DNA of 64,000 bases from Chelativorans xinjiangensis (GTDB lineage Bacteria; Pseudomonadota; Alphaproteobacteria; Rhizobiales; Rhizobiaceae), in contig NZ_WQNH01000019.1 of NCBI RefSeq assembly GCF_009812055.1, positions 1-64,000 on the forward strand. Reading direction: 5' to 3'. The notes below the pieces were generated by a model, which had not been told where the DNA came from, searched no databases, and saw nothing but the letters and a program-made list of their open reading frames with translations. A program made the position numbers and the translations under genes. Positions 43,387 to 50,947 of this stretch are shown one piece after another (position 1 is the first letter of the stretch; every line of letters begins with the position of its first letter).

Positions 43387-44730
43387 CTACTGTACCAACG
43401 GCTTTTCACCGTCATAGTAGCCCGCTTCTTCCAGAACCGCTTCCATCCGGTCGCCGATTTGCTTGGCACCTTCTTCCGTGGAGACCTCGCCGAGCATCAT
43501 CTTCGTACCCCACTCCTGCACGATCTCCGTGATCTCCGGCCATTCGGCAAAGCGCGGACGGAACTCCGGCACACCTTCCTGCCAGCTCTCCACCAGTGCC
43601 GGCACGAAGTCGTATTTCTCCGCAACGCCTTCCATCTTGTAGACGGACTGACGCGCCGGCACGCCGCCGAGCTCCAGATACTCCGCCGCATTCTCCTTCG
43701 AGGTGACCCACTGGATGAACAGCCAGGCGGCCGCCTGTTCGTTCTCATCGGCCTGCGAGGCGACGGCGAGCGAGAAACCGCCTAGCGCCGGCTTGCGACC
43801 GGCCGGACCTTCCGGCTCGGGCGCGACCGCGAGGCAATCGCCGATGGTCGAGGTCTCGGGGTCCTTCAGCGTCGAATAGAAGGACGACCACTCGGTGATC
43901 ATCGCCACATCGCCCTGCGCCAGGGCGTTGACGGCCTCGGCGTGGTCATAAGCGACGATGTCTTCCGGCATGTACTGCATCAGGTCCTGCCGGAATTTGA
44001 GACCGGCCTGGCTTTCCTCCGACAGCAGGTTGGATCTGAATTCATCGTCAAGGAAGGAGCCGCCGAAGGGCCACAGCACCCGCGCGAAACTATCCGCCGA
44101 CTGGGTCTCGTTGCGTTTCGACTGCAGCGCGAAGGCGTATTTGCCGTCCTTGGTCAACGCCGGGCCGTATTCGTCCTTCAGTTCGCCCCAGGTCTCCGGC
44201 GGACCATCGAAACCGGCCTCCTCCAGCATGCACTGGTTATAGAACAGAAGACCGGAATAGTTGTCGAAAGGCAGGCCGTAGAGCGTGCCGCCCCATGATC
44301 CGAAGGCATCTAGAACCAGCGGGAAGAAGTCTTCCAGATCGAGATCGGGGTCGGCGAGCGCCGGATCGTTGATGAACTTCTCGGCCGGCACGATCCACTC
44401 GTTCTCGGCGAAATTGCCGATCCACACGAGATCGACCAGCGCAATGTCGAAATCGCCGTTGGCGACGAAATCGCGCACCTGTTCGCCAAGCGCGTTCTCA
44501 TAAGGCATGTCGGTAACGTTGACCTTGATGCCGGTCTTTTCCTCGAACTCCGGCAACATCTTCTTCGCTGCCTCATAACCGGGCCTAAGCAGGAAGACGA
44601 CATCCACCGTCGTGCCCGCATAAGGCTGCGCGGCTTCCTCCAAGGACCAGGCGAAGGCGGTAACGGGCGAAAGCGCAAGCGCCAGGGCGGCACCCCCCGT
44701 CAGCCTCTTGATCGTTGACTTCATACTCAT
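43387..44730 (-). CDS. Periplasmic substrate-binding protein of the CUT1 sugar/polyol ABC transporter
   Basis: The 447-residue protein has a signal peptide (about 1-27, ending TAFAWS) and a type I extracellular solute-binding family fold (YEAAKKMLPEFEEKTGIKVNVTDMPY; LYGLPFDNYSGLLFYN). A GGGAGGAAACAG ribosome site precedes the ATG. It is the first gene of the minus-strand operon, divergent from the ATPase gene. The family includes sorbitol/mannitol (SmoE) and other polyol-binding proteins, which fits the kinase and dehydrogenase genes around it. Confidence 0.9.
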   Translation of the reverse strand: MSMKSTIKRLTGGAALALALSPVTAFAWSLEEAAQPYAGTTVDVVFLLRPGYEAAKKMLPEFEEKTGIKVNVTDMPYENALGEQVRDFVANGDFDIALVDLVWIGNFAENEWIVPAEKFINDPALADPDLDLEDFFPLVLDAFGSWGGTLYGLPFDNYSGLLFYNQCMLEEAGFDGPPETWGELKDEYGPALTKDGKYAFALQSKRNETQSADSFARVLWPFGGSFLDDEFRSNLLSEESQAGLKFRQDLMQYMPEDIVAYDHAEAVNALAQGDVAMITEWSSFYSTLKDPETSTIGDCLAVAPEPEGPAGRKPALGGFSLAVASQADENEQAAAWLFIQWVTSKENAAEYLELGGVPARQSVYKMEGVAEKYDFVPALVESWQEGVPEFRPRFAEWPEITEIVQEWGTKMMLGEVSTEEGAKQIGDRMEAVLEEAGYYDGEKPLVQ

Positions 44731-44764
44731 CTGTTTCCTCCCAGAAGCGTCATACCAATCGATC

Positions 44765-44798
44765 TTTACATTTACATTTTTTCATTTACATTTGTAAA
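44765..44798. promoter_or_regulatory. TTTACA repeat array, SorC operator candidate
   Basis: The 157-bp divergent region has three direct TTTACA copies (44765-44770, 44771-44776, 44785-44790). The last pairs with TGTAAA (44793-44798) as a perfect inverted repeat with a 2-nt spacer. The stretch is AT-rich in a GC-rich locus, lies 35 bp before the binding-protein start and 90 bp before the ATPase start, and suits a multimeric SorC-type regulator controlling both halves. Confidence 0.55.
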
Positions 44799-44887
44799 AG
44801 TCAATCGCGGAAACGTCGTCGCGCCACTACGGCCGGGAGAAGCCGCAGTGGGCTGTTTCAGGCGCTCAAATGAGGGAGGAGGAGCGG

Positions 44888-46018
44888 GTGGCGTCCGTAA
44901 AGATGCGAAACATCAACAAGTACTACGGCGACTTCCATGCGCTGATCGGCATCGACCTGGACATTGCCGACGGCGAGTTCGTTGTCTTCGTCGGCCCTTC
45001 CGGCTGCGGAAAATCGACGCTCCTGAGAACGCTTGCTGGTTTGGAAGGCAGCTATACGGGCGCGATGGAAATCGGGGGGCAGGATATCAGCAAGGCCGCA
45101 CCCTCGGACCGCGGTGTCGCGATGGTCTTTCAGTCCTACGCGCTCTATCCGCATATGAACGTGCATGACAACATGGACTTCGGCATGAAGGTCAACAACG
45201 TGCCCAGGGACGAGCGGGAAGAGCGCATCGCCAATGCCGCGCGCATCCTGCAACTCGAACCTTATCTCGATCGCAAGCCTGCGCATCTTTCCGGCGGCCA
45301 GCGCCAGCGTGTGGCCATCGGCCGAGCCATCGTGCGCCAGCCGAAGGTGTTCCTGTTCGACGAGCCCCTGTCCAATCTCGATGCCAAGCTGCGTGTGCAG
45401 ATGCGCATCGAGTTGGAGAGCCTGCACAAGCAACTCGGCGCGACCATGATTTACGTCACGCACGACCAGGTGGAAGCCATGACCATGGCCGACAAGATCG
45501 TCGTCCTGAATGGCGGCCGCATCGAGCAGATCGGAACACCGATGCAGCTCTATCACACACCGGCAACACGCTTCGTCGCTGATTTCATCGGCTCGCCCTC
45601 CATGAACTTCCTGCCCGTTTTGCTGTGCGGTTCGGAAAACAGTGCTCCGGTCGGACGGTACGGCGAAACCGAGATCAGGCTTCCCGAGGGCGTGCGAGGC
45701 AAGGCTTCAGGAAATGTCACGCTCGGCGTCAGGCCGGAGCACCTGGATATTGCGCCTGCCGATGATGGACCGGGCCTTCGCACGAATGGCCGGGCACGGG
45801 TTTCGGCCGGTGCGTTGGGCGGCACGGTCGCCGTCAAGGAAACGCTTGGCGGCGAAACGATCCTCTATGTGGATACGCGCGAGGGCGATCGCGTGACCGT
45901 GAAGGTGGACGGTGATACGGCAATCGACCGAGGGGCCCCGGTGACCGTGTCCATCCCCTTTGAACGCATCCATCTGTTCGACGCCGATGGCACCACGCTG
46001 ACCAACCGTGAAGGGTAA
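44888..46018 (+). CDS. UgpC/MalK-family sugar ABC transporter ATPase
   Basis: The 376-residue protein has Walker [10 protein letters not shown], signature LSGGQRQ, Walker [13 protein letters not shown] and H-loop YVTHDQ, plus a C-terminal TOBE domain (about 240-370) of the MalK/UgpC type. The GTG start was chosen because GGGAGGAGGAG lies just before it; an ATG 18 nt upstream falls within that site. It supplies the energy subunit missing from the divergent permease operon. Confidence 0.88.
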   Translation: MASVKMRNINKYYGDFHALIGIDLDIADGEFVVFVGPSGCGKSTLLRTLAGLEGSYTGAMEIGGQDISKAAPSDRGVAMVFQSYALYPHMNVHDNMDFGMKVNNVPRDEREERIANAARILQLEPYLDRKPAHLSGGQRQRVAIGRAIVRQPKVFLFDEPLSNLDAKLRVQMRIELESLHKQLGATMIYVTHDQVEAMTMADKIVVLNGGRIEQIGTPMQLYHTPATRFVADFIGSPSMNFLPVLLCGSENSAPVGRYGETEIRLPEGVRGKASGNVTLGVRPEHLDIAPADDGPGLRTNGRARVSAGALGGTVAVKETLGGETILYVDTREGDRVTVKVDGDTAIDRGAPVTVSIPFERIHLFDADGTTLTNREG

Positions 46019-46019
46019 A

Positions 46020-47435
46020 ATGAACGGACAGAGTTCCCAGCGGATTGAGCGAAAGGCGCGCGCGGAAGATGTGCGCGACCGGCGTTACGCGATCCCTGCG
46101 GTCGAACAATCGAAGGCGATAGAAACCGTAGTGGTGGGCCACAGGTGCCTGCAGGAGGTCGGGGCGGTATTTCGCCGGCATTTCGGCGCAGCGCCGGCGT
46201 TGATCGTTGCCGATGAGAACACCTATAGGGTCGCCGGTGAGGCCGTGCGCGCCACCCTTGCCGAAGCGAGCATCAACGCCGAAGCGGAGATATTGCCCGC
46301 CAGGCCACGTCTGGCACCCGATCGCCTGACTGCCGAGCGCATTGCGGCACGGATTGGAGAAATGGGCGCGGCGAACGACGGCGTTCAACCGGTCCCCCTG
46401 GCGGTCGGTTCGGGCGTTATCAACGATCTGACGCGCTACGCAGCTTTCTCCGCCGGGACCCGTTTCATGAGCGTCCCGACGGCGGCATCGATGGATGGCT
46501 ACACGAGCGCCGGCGCTCCCCTGTCGGACGAGGGCTTCAAGATCACGATCCAGTGCGCCCCGCCCCGTGTCATCCTGGCGGACCTCGATGTCGTCGCCGG
46601 CGCACCGGCCAGGATGAGCGGCTGGGGCTACGGCGATCTTGCCGGCAAAGTGCCGGCAGGGGGGGACTGGCTCGTCGCCGACGCACTGGGCGTGGAAGCC
46701 CTCGATGACACGGCCTGGCCGATGGTGCAGAACGAGCTGCGCGGCTGGCTCTCGGACCCGGAGGGCGTGCGTCGTGGCGATGGCGCGGCCATCGCCGACC
46801 TGTTCATCGGGCTAGCGGTCTCGGGCGTGGCCATGGAGGTCTACGGCTCTTCGCGCCCCGCATCCGGTGCGGAGCACCAGATCGCCCATATATGGGAGAT
46901 GGAGGATCTTTCTCACGAGGGGGAGAAGGTCTCCCATGGCGCCTGTGTCGCAATCGGCAGCCTGTCGATGCTGAGCCTATACGATTGGCTGCTTGACCAA
47001 GACGTTTCAGCCATAGACCCCGAGGTGGCGGCCTCTCGCGCTGCGGACTGGTCCGCCGTTGAAACGGCCATCGACGCAGCCTTCCCCAACGCCAACATCG
47101 CCCGGCGTGCCAAGGAGGAAATGCGCCAGAAATGGGTCGAGCGCGAAACCCTGGCTGGCCGCCTGGCAAGGCTGAGGGACGGCTGGCCGGCGTTGCGCGA
47201 TGTACTGGCCTCCCATCTCATGCGCGAAATCGAGATGCGCGACCTTCTGGCGGCCGCCGGCGCACCGGTCACTACGCGTGAAATCGGACTTTCGCCGGAG
47301 CGGCATCGGGCGACCATACGCAATGCCCGCTGGATCCGCAGGCGCTACACCCTGCTCGACCTGCTCGCCGATGCCGGGCTTCTTGAACGCGCTGTCGAAG
47401 CCTGTTTTCCTGATGGGGCTCCGCTCTATTCCTGA
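46020..47435 (+). CDS. AraM/glycerol-1-phosphate dehydrogenase-family NAD-dependent polyol-phosphate dehydrogenase
   Basis: The 471-residue protein has the iron-type dehydrogenase/dehydroquinate synthase-like fold. AVGSGVINDLTRYAA (about 127) and FMSVPTAASMDGYTSAGAPL (about 145) match the NAD- and substrate-binding motifs of AraM/glycerol-1-phosphate dehydrogenases. GAEHQIAHIWEM (about 285) holds the metal His. It is about 70 residues longer than Bacillus AraM. It starts 1 bp after the ATPase stop with AAGG before the ATG. In this setting it more likely oxidises a polyol phosphate than makes archaeal-type lipid precursor. Confidence 0.85.
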   Translation: MNGQSSQRIERKARAEDVRDRRYAIPAVEQSKAIETVVVGHRCLQEVGAVFRRHFGAAPALIVADENTYRVAGEAVRATLAEASINAEAEILPARPRLAPDRLTAERIAARIGEMGAANDGVQPVPLAVGSGVINDLTRYAAFSAGTRFMSVPTAASMDGYTSAGAPLSDEGFKITIQCAPPRVILADLDVVAGAPARMSGWGYGDLAGKVPAGGDWLVADALGVEALDDTAWPMVQNELRGWLSDPEGVRRGDGAAIADLFIGLAVSGVAMEVYGSSRPASGAEHQIAHIWEMEDLSHEGEKVSHGACVAIGSLSMLSLYDWLLDQDVSAIDPEVAASRAADWSAVETAIDAAFPNANIARRAKEEMRQKWVERETLAGRLARLRDGWPALRDVLASHLMREIEMRDLLAAAGAPVTTREIGLSPERHRATIRNARWIRRRYTLLDLLADAGLLERAVEACFPDGAPLYS

Positions 47436-47460
47436 CTTCCGCGATTGAGGGAGGCGCATT

Positions 47461-48024
47461 TTGATCGATATCGCCGAGGCAGGGGCGAAAGCCACAAGTG
47501 AAATCGCGCGGTCGCTGGCGCAAATCGACGAAGACGCGGCGGCACGAGCTGTCGCCATGTGCGCCGATGCGCGGCGCATCGCACTCTACGGCGTCGGGCG
47601 CGAGGGGCTGATGATGAAGGGCTTTGCCATGCGGCTTTTCCATCTGGGCCTGGACGCGCATGTGGTGGGAGACATGACCACACCGCCGCTGGGCAGCGGC
47701 GATCTCCTAATCGTCAGCGCCGGACCCGGCTATTTCGCGACGGTCTCGGCGCTCGTGGCGACGGCGCGAGCAGCCGGCGCGAAGACCCTGTGCATCACCG
47801 CGCAGGCTGACGGTGAGAGCGCCCGCGCCTGCGATGCGGTTCTGGTCCTGCCGGCGCAGACGATGGCCGACGACACGGGCCGTGAGGCGGCCTCGGCCCT
47901 GCCCATGGGCAGCCTCTTCGAAGGCGTCGAGTATGTTGCCTTCGAACTTCTCGTCCTGGCGCTCAGGGAGCGGCTGGGCGAGAGTGCCGAAACGATGCGG
48001 GCGCGACACACGAACCTTGAATGA
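47461..48024 (+). CDS. SIS-domain sugar isomerase, 6-phospho-3-hexuloisomerase (HxlB)-like
   Basis: The 187-residue protein has a single SIS domain with GVGREGLMMKGFAMRLFHLGLDAHVVGD (about 44-70) and ends MRARHTNLE, the C-terminal signature of 6-phospho-3-hexuloisomerases. That enzyme interconverts D-arabino-hex-3-ulose 6-phosphate and fructose 6-phosphate in formaldehyde fixation. No hexulose-phosphate synthase is seen in this window, so it may act on another ketose phosphate from the adjacent dehydrogenase. The start is a TTG with GAGGGAGG upstream; no ATG fits as well. Confidence 0.82.
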   Translation: MIDIAEAGAKATSEIARSLAQIDEDAAARAVAMCADARRIALYGVGREGLMMKGFAMRLFHLGLDAHVVGDMTTPPLGSGDLLIVSAGPGYFATVSALVATARAAGAKTLCITAQADGESARACDAVLVLPAQTMADDTGREAASALPMGSLFEGVEYVAFELLVLALRERLGESAETMRARHTNLE

Positions 48025-48076
48025 CACACCGCCCGCCTATCCTGGTTTCGCGCCGGGCGAGGAGGTTCCTGCGCAG

Positions 48077-48847
48077 ATGAACGAGTGGCGCAAACGTTTT
48101 TCCATCACCGGCAAGCATGCTCTCGTGACGGGCGCGAGCAAGGGTATCGGCGCGGAGATCGCGCGGGTCTTTCTCGATGCCGGCGCCGACATCGCCGCGG
48201 TCGGGCGCGACCGTGCCGGACTGGCCACGCTTAAGGAAGACGCCGCCTCTGCAGGCCGCGACCTCATCTGCATCGAAGCCGATCTTGCAGGCGCCGAGGG
48301 ACCCGTTTCGGCGGCGCAAGAGGCACTGGCTCACTTCGGCACGATCGACATTCTCGTCAACTGTGCCGGCGTCGCGCATGTGGCTCCGATCTTCGATCTG
48401 TCCGTCGAGGATTGGAACACGACGATGAATGTGAACCTGCGCGCGCCTTTCCTGATCGCACGCACTGTCGCGCCTGCCATGATTGCCCAGCGCCAGGGTA
48501 AGATCGTCAACATCTCCTCGCAGACCGGCGTCGTGGCGCTGGAGGACCATGCTGCCTACGCCAGCTCAAAGGCGGCGCTCAACGCGCTGACAAAGTCCAT
48601 GACCGCCGAATGGGCGCGCCACAACATCCAGATCAACGCCATATGCCCGACCGTGGTCATGACGCCCATGGGACGGCGCGTGTGGAGCCCGCCGGAAAAG
48701 AGCGGTCCCATGCTCGCCAGGACGCCGGCCGGAAGGTTCGGCGAGCCGGTCGAAATCGCCGACTGTGCCCTCTACCTGTCCTCCCCCGCTTCCGACCTGA
48801 TCAACGGTGCGCTGATCATGATCGAGGGAGGCTACACCTCTCTTTGA
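48077..48847 (+). CDS. Short-chain dehydrogenase/reductase, sugar or polyol dehydrogenase-like
   Basis: The 256-residue classical SDR has the TGASKGIG cofactor motif (about 18), NCAGVAH (about 93), the catalytic Ser (about 145, NISSQTG) and YASSK (about 158-162, Tyr and Lys). It resembles gluconate 5-dehydrogenase and rhizobial polyol dehydrogenases. It is the last gene of the plus-strand half of the polyol locus. Upstream sequence in the same frame belongs to the SIS gene and is excluded. Which polyol or keto sugar it uses is not readable. Confidence 0.88.
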   Translation: MNEWRKRFSITGKHALVTGASKGIGAEIARVFLDAGADIAAVGRDRAGLATLKEDAASAGRDLICIEADLAGAEGPVSAAQEALAHFGTIDILVNCAGVAHVAPIFDLSVEDWNTTMNVNLRAPFLIARTVAPAMIAQRQGKIVNISSQTGVVALEDHAAYASSKAALNALTKSMTAEWARHNIQINAICPTVVMTPMGRRVWSPPEKSGPMLARTPAGRFGEPVEIADCALYLSSPASDLINGALIMIEGGYTSL

Positions 48848-48939
48848 GCAGCGCGCCGCGCCGGGTACCGTTCGGTTGCGAGACAATGCGCAGTTCGTGT
48901 GGCGGCGGAATGACGACCGGACCTTGATAAGGTCAACCT

Positions 48940-49857
48940 TCATCGTGAAACCGTCTGTGCAGCTTTTCGGGCCTTGAGATGCCGTAGCCTGATCGCCTCC
49001 ACGGCGGCGACCGCGCGTTCGGTGGCGCGGGCGATGGTCGTATCGGCGCTCAATTGCGGTTCCTGTTCCGCAAGCCGCTGCAGACCACGAGCGGCGGCAT
49101 GCTTCAGCGCCAGATTGAAGGGGCGCGCCACTGCTGAGCGGTCTAAGCTGCGGCTCCTGCGGCCGGTTCCCTGGCCACCCGAGAGTGCCGACCAGGCCTC
49201 GCGCGTCGTGGAGGGAAAGAGCTTGTGCGCTCTGAGCGGGACGTCCAGCGACTCGGCCCAGTCGGTCCACTTGAAGCGATGCACCTTTGCGATGGGTGTG
49301 ACGGCCACCCACGGAGTTCGCATGGCGTCGGCCACAATCGCGCCGTGCATGGATTCGGTGATGACCAGGCGCGCGCCCTGTATCTCGCTGAGCACAGTCT
49401 CCACATCGCTCGACGGATCGACGAAGCGGATTCCAGCAAGTGCGCAGGTTTCCTTCCAATTGCCCCGGTCGAGACTCTGGAAATGCGGAATGAAAATTAC
49501 AGGCGTTTCCGGCGCCGGCGGCGGAAGCTCCACCGCGCGCAAAAGCACCGCGCCATCGGTGATGACCCGGTCGCGCGGTATCTTCAGGATATCCGCCGAG
49601 CGCGGACCGCGCACGAAGGCGAACTCCCAAAAGCCGTCATGCACGTCGGGCGGGTCGGTATAACCGCCGTAGCCAGAGCCGACGACGATCTTGTGGGCCT
49701 GTCGCGGATAGTCGTCGTAGATGATCGAGCCAATGCCGACGAAAAGCTCGCGCTCATCGTCGTCGAAGAACCCCTCCTCCAGGAGCCGTGGCCAGATATA
49801 AGCGTTGAGATCGTCGCCGAAATTGGGGATCTTGCATTGGAAGTAGGTGAGCTTCAT
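48940..49857 (-). CDS. exoV: Polysaccharide pyruvyltransferase, ExoV-like
   Basis: The 305-residue protein starts MKLTYFQCKIPNFGDDLNAY, the opening typical of polysaccharide pyruvyl transferases. GSGYGGY, FVRGPRSADIL and ITESMHGAIVADAMRTPWVAV (about 195-215) follow. It would add a pyruvate ketal from phosphoenolpyruvate to the terminal side-chain sugar of the exopolysaccharide. In Sinorhizobium exoV lies next to exoU; here it sits beyond exoP and is divergent from a PPP-type phosphatase gene. The in-frame upstream start adds 118 residues of unrelated sequence and is rejected. Confidence 0.88.
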   Translation of the reverse strand: MKLTYFQCKIPNFGDDLNAYIWPRLLEEGFFDDDERELFVGIGSIIYDDYPRQAHKIVVGSGYGGYTDPPDVHDGFWEFAFVRGPRSADILKIPRDRVITDGAVLLRAVELPPPAPETPVIFIPHFQSLDRGNWKETCALAGIRFVDPSSDVETVLSEIQGARLVITESMHGAIVADAMRTPWVAVTPIAKVHRFKWTDWAESLDVPLRAHKLFPSTTREAWSALSGGQGTGRRSRSLDRSAVARPFNLALKHAAARGLQRLAEQEPQLSADTTIARATERAVAAVEAIRLRHLKARKAAQTVSR

Positions 49858-50125
49858 CCACGTCTCCTGTGAGATGTCGCGGCCGACAGCACACGCGCGG
49901 GCGTTTTCGGTGCCGTCGTCACACCCATGAAGACACCCCGGAAGGCGACGACAAGGCGCCCACCTTGTGCCGGTAGCGCGGAAGCTCGCCTTTCCGTTCG
50001 ATACAGCGTCGCTCAGGCACTGATGCATGAAACCTCCGACCAGTCGCCCATCCGGCGCGCTTGGGATAAGAAGAAACCGGGTTCCGCGAAAAGGCGCATG
50101 CCACAACAGGCCCATGAGGATGCCG

Positions 50126-50947
50126 ATGAATAAACTTGCCGGCCTTTTGAAGTTGAGCAGCCGTACGGCGCCGGAGCGACGTCCAAGGCTGCGGCTGAAC
50201 GAGCCGGACACCGCGATTTATGCCATCGGCGACGTACATGGCTGCCTGGAGCAGCTTTTGGATTTGGAGCAAAAGATCGTTGCGGATGCGCAAGCGCTGC
50301 CGGGCAAAAAGCTGATCGTCATGCTGGGCGACTATGTCGACCGGGGGCCAGCCTCCTCGCAAGTACTCAACCATCTGGAGGCGCGGCCGCCGGCCGGATT
50401 CGAGCGCATCTGTCTTACGGGCAACCATGAACTGCTCATGCTCGCCTACCTCGAAGGGCGCTGCGCGCTTTCGCAGTGGTTGGAACTTGGAGCCGGCACC
50501 ACGCTCCTGTCTTACGGCATCGATCATGGCCGTCTGTCGCACGTCTACCGCCAGCCAAGCGAGATCGATACGGTCATCCGCAAGGCAATACCGCGCTCGC
50601 ATACCGCCTTCCTCCGGTCCCTGCCGGTATTGGTCGAGACGCCGAGGGTTGTTTTCGTGCATGCCGGCTTTCGTCCCGAGGTTCCGCTCGACCGTCAATC
50701 GGACGACCAGCTTGTTTCCGTTCGCTCGGCCTTCTACGAACGCGCGCATCTGCTCGAGCGAATTGTGGTACATGGGCACACCCCGGTCTCGAAGCCGCGC
50801 CTCGAAGGCAAGCGGTGCAATATCGATACCGGCGCCTGTCTCGGAGGGCCGCTTACGGCCTTGCGCATCTGGCGGGGCAAGGGACGCTTCCTGCAAAGCC
50901 GCGCGTCCGCATCCAGGACGTCTCCTCATTCGAAGCGATCCCCGTAG
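50126..50947 (+). CDS. PPP-family metallophosphatase (serine/threonine protein phosphatase-like)
   Basis: The 273-residue protein carries the full metallophosphatase signature: AIGDVHGC (about 33), LGDYVDRGPAS (about 68) and LTGNHE (about 97). Two further His-containing motifs, FVHAGF and VHGHTPV, occur in the C-terminal half. GAGGA precedes the ATG chosen; two ATGs just upstream are alternatives. It overlaps the end of exoP by 22 bp, converging with it. The PssZ phosphatase of the R. leguminosarum exopolysaccharide region is a precedent for such a gene in an EPS cluster. Confidence 0.88.
   Translation: MNKLAGLLKLSSRTAPERRPRLRLNEPDTAIYAIGDVHGCLEQLLDLEQKIVADAQALPGKKLIVMLGDYVDRGPASSQVLNHLEARPPAGFERICLTGNHELLMLAYLEGRCALSQWLELGAGTTLLSYGIDHGRLSHVYRQPSEIDTVIRKAIPRSHTAFLRSLPVLVETPRVVFVHAGFRPEVPLDRQSDDQLVSVRSAFYERAHLLERIVVHGHTPVSKPRLEGKRCNIDTGACLGGPLTALRIWRGKGRFLQSRASASRTSPHSKRSP

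Noticed and set aside
46020-47435. Archaeal-type lipid synthesis role for the glycerol-1-phosphate dehydrogenase-like protein
   Set aside because: No other ether-lipid genes are present and it is embedded in a sugar/polyol uptake and catabolism locus.
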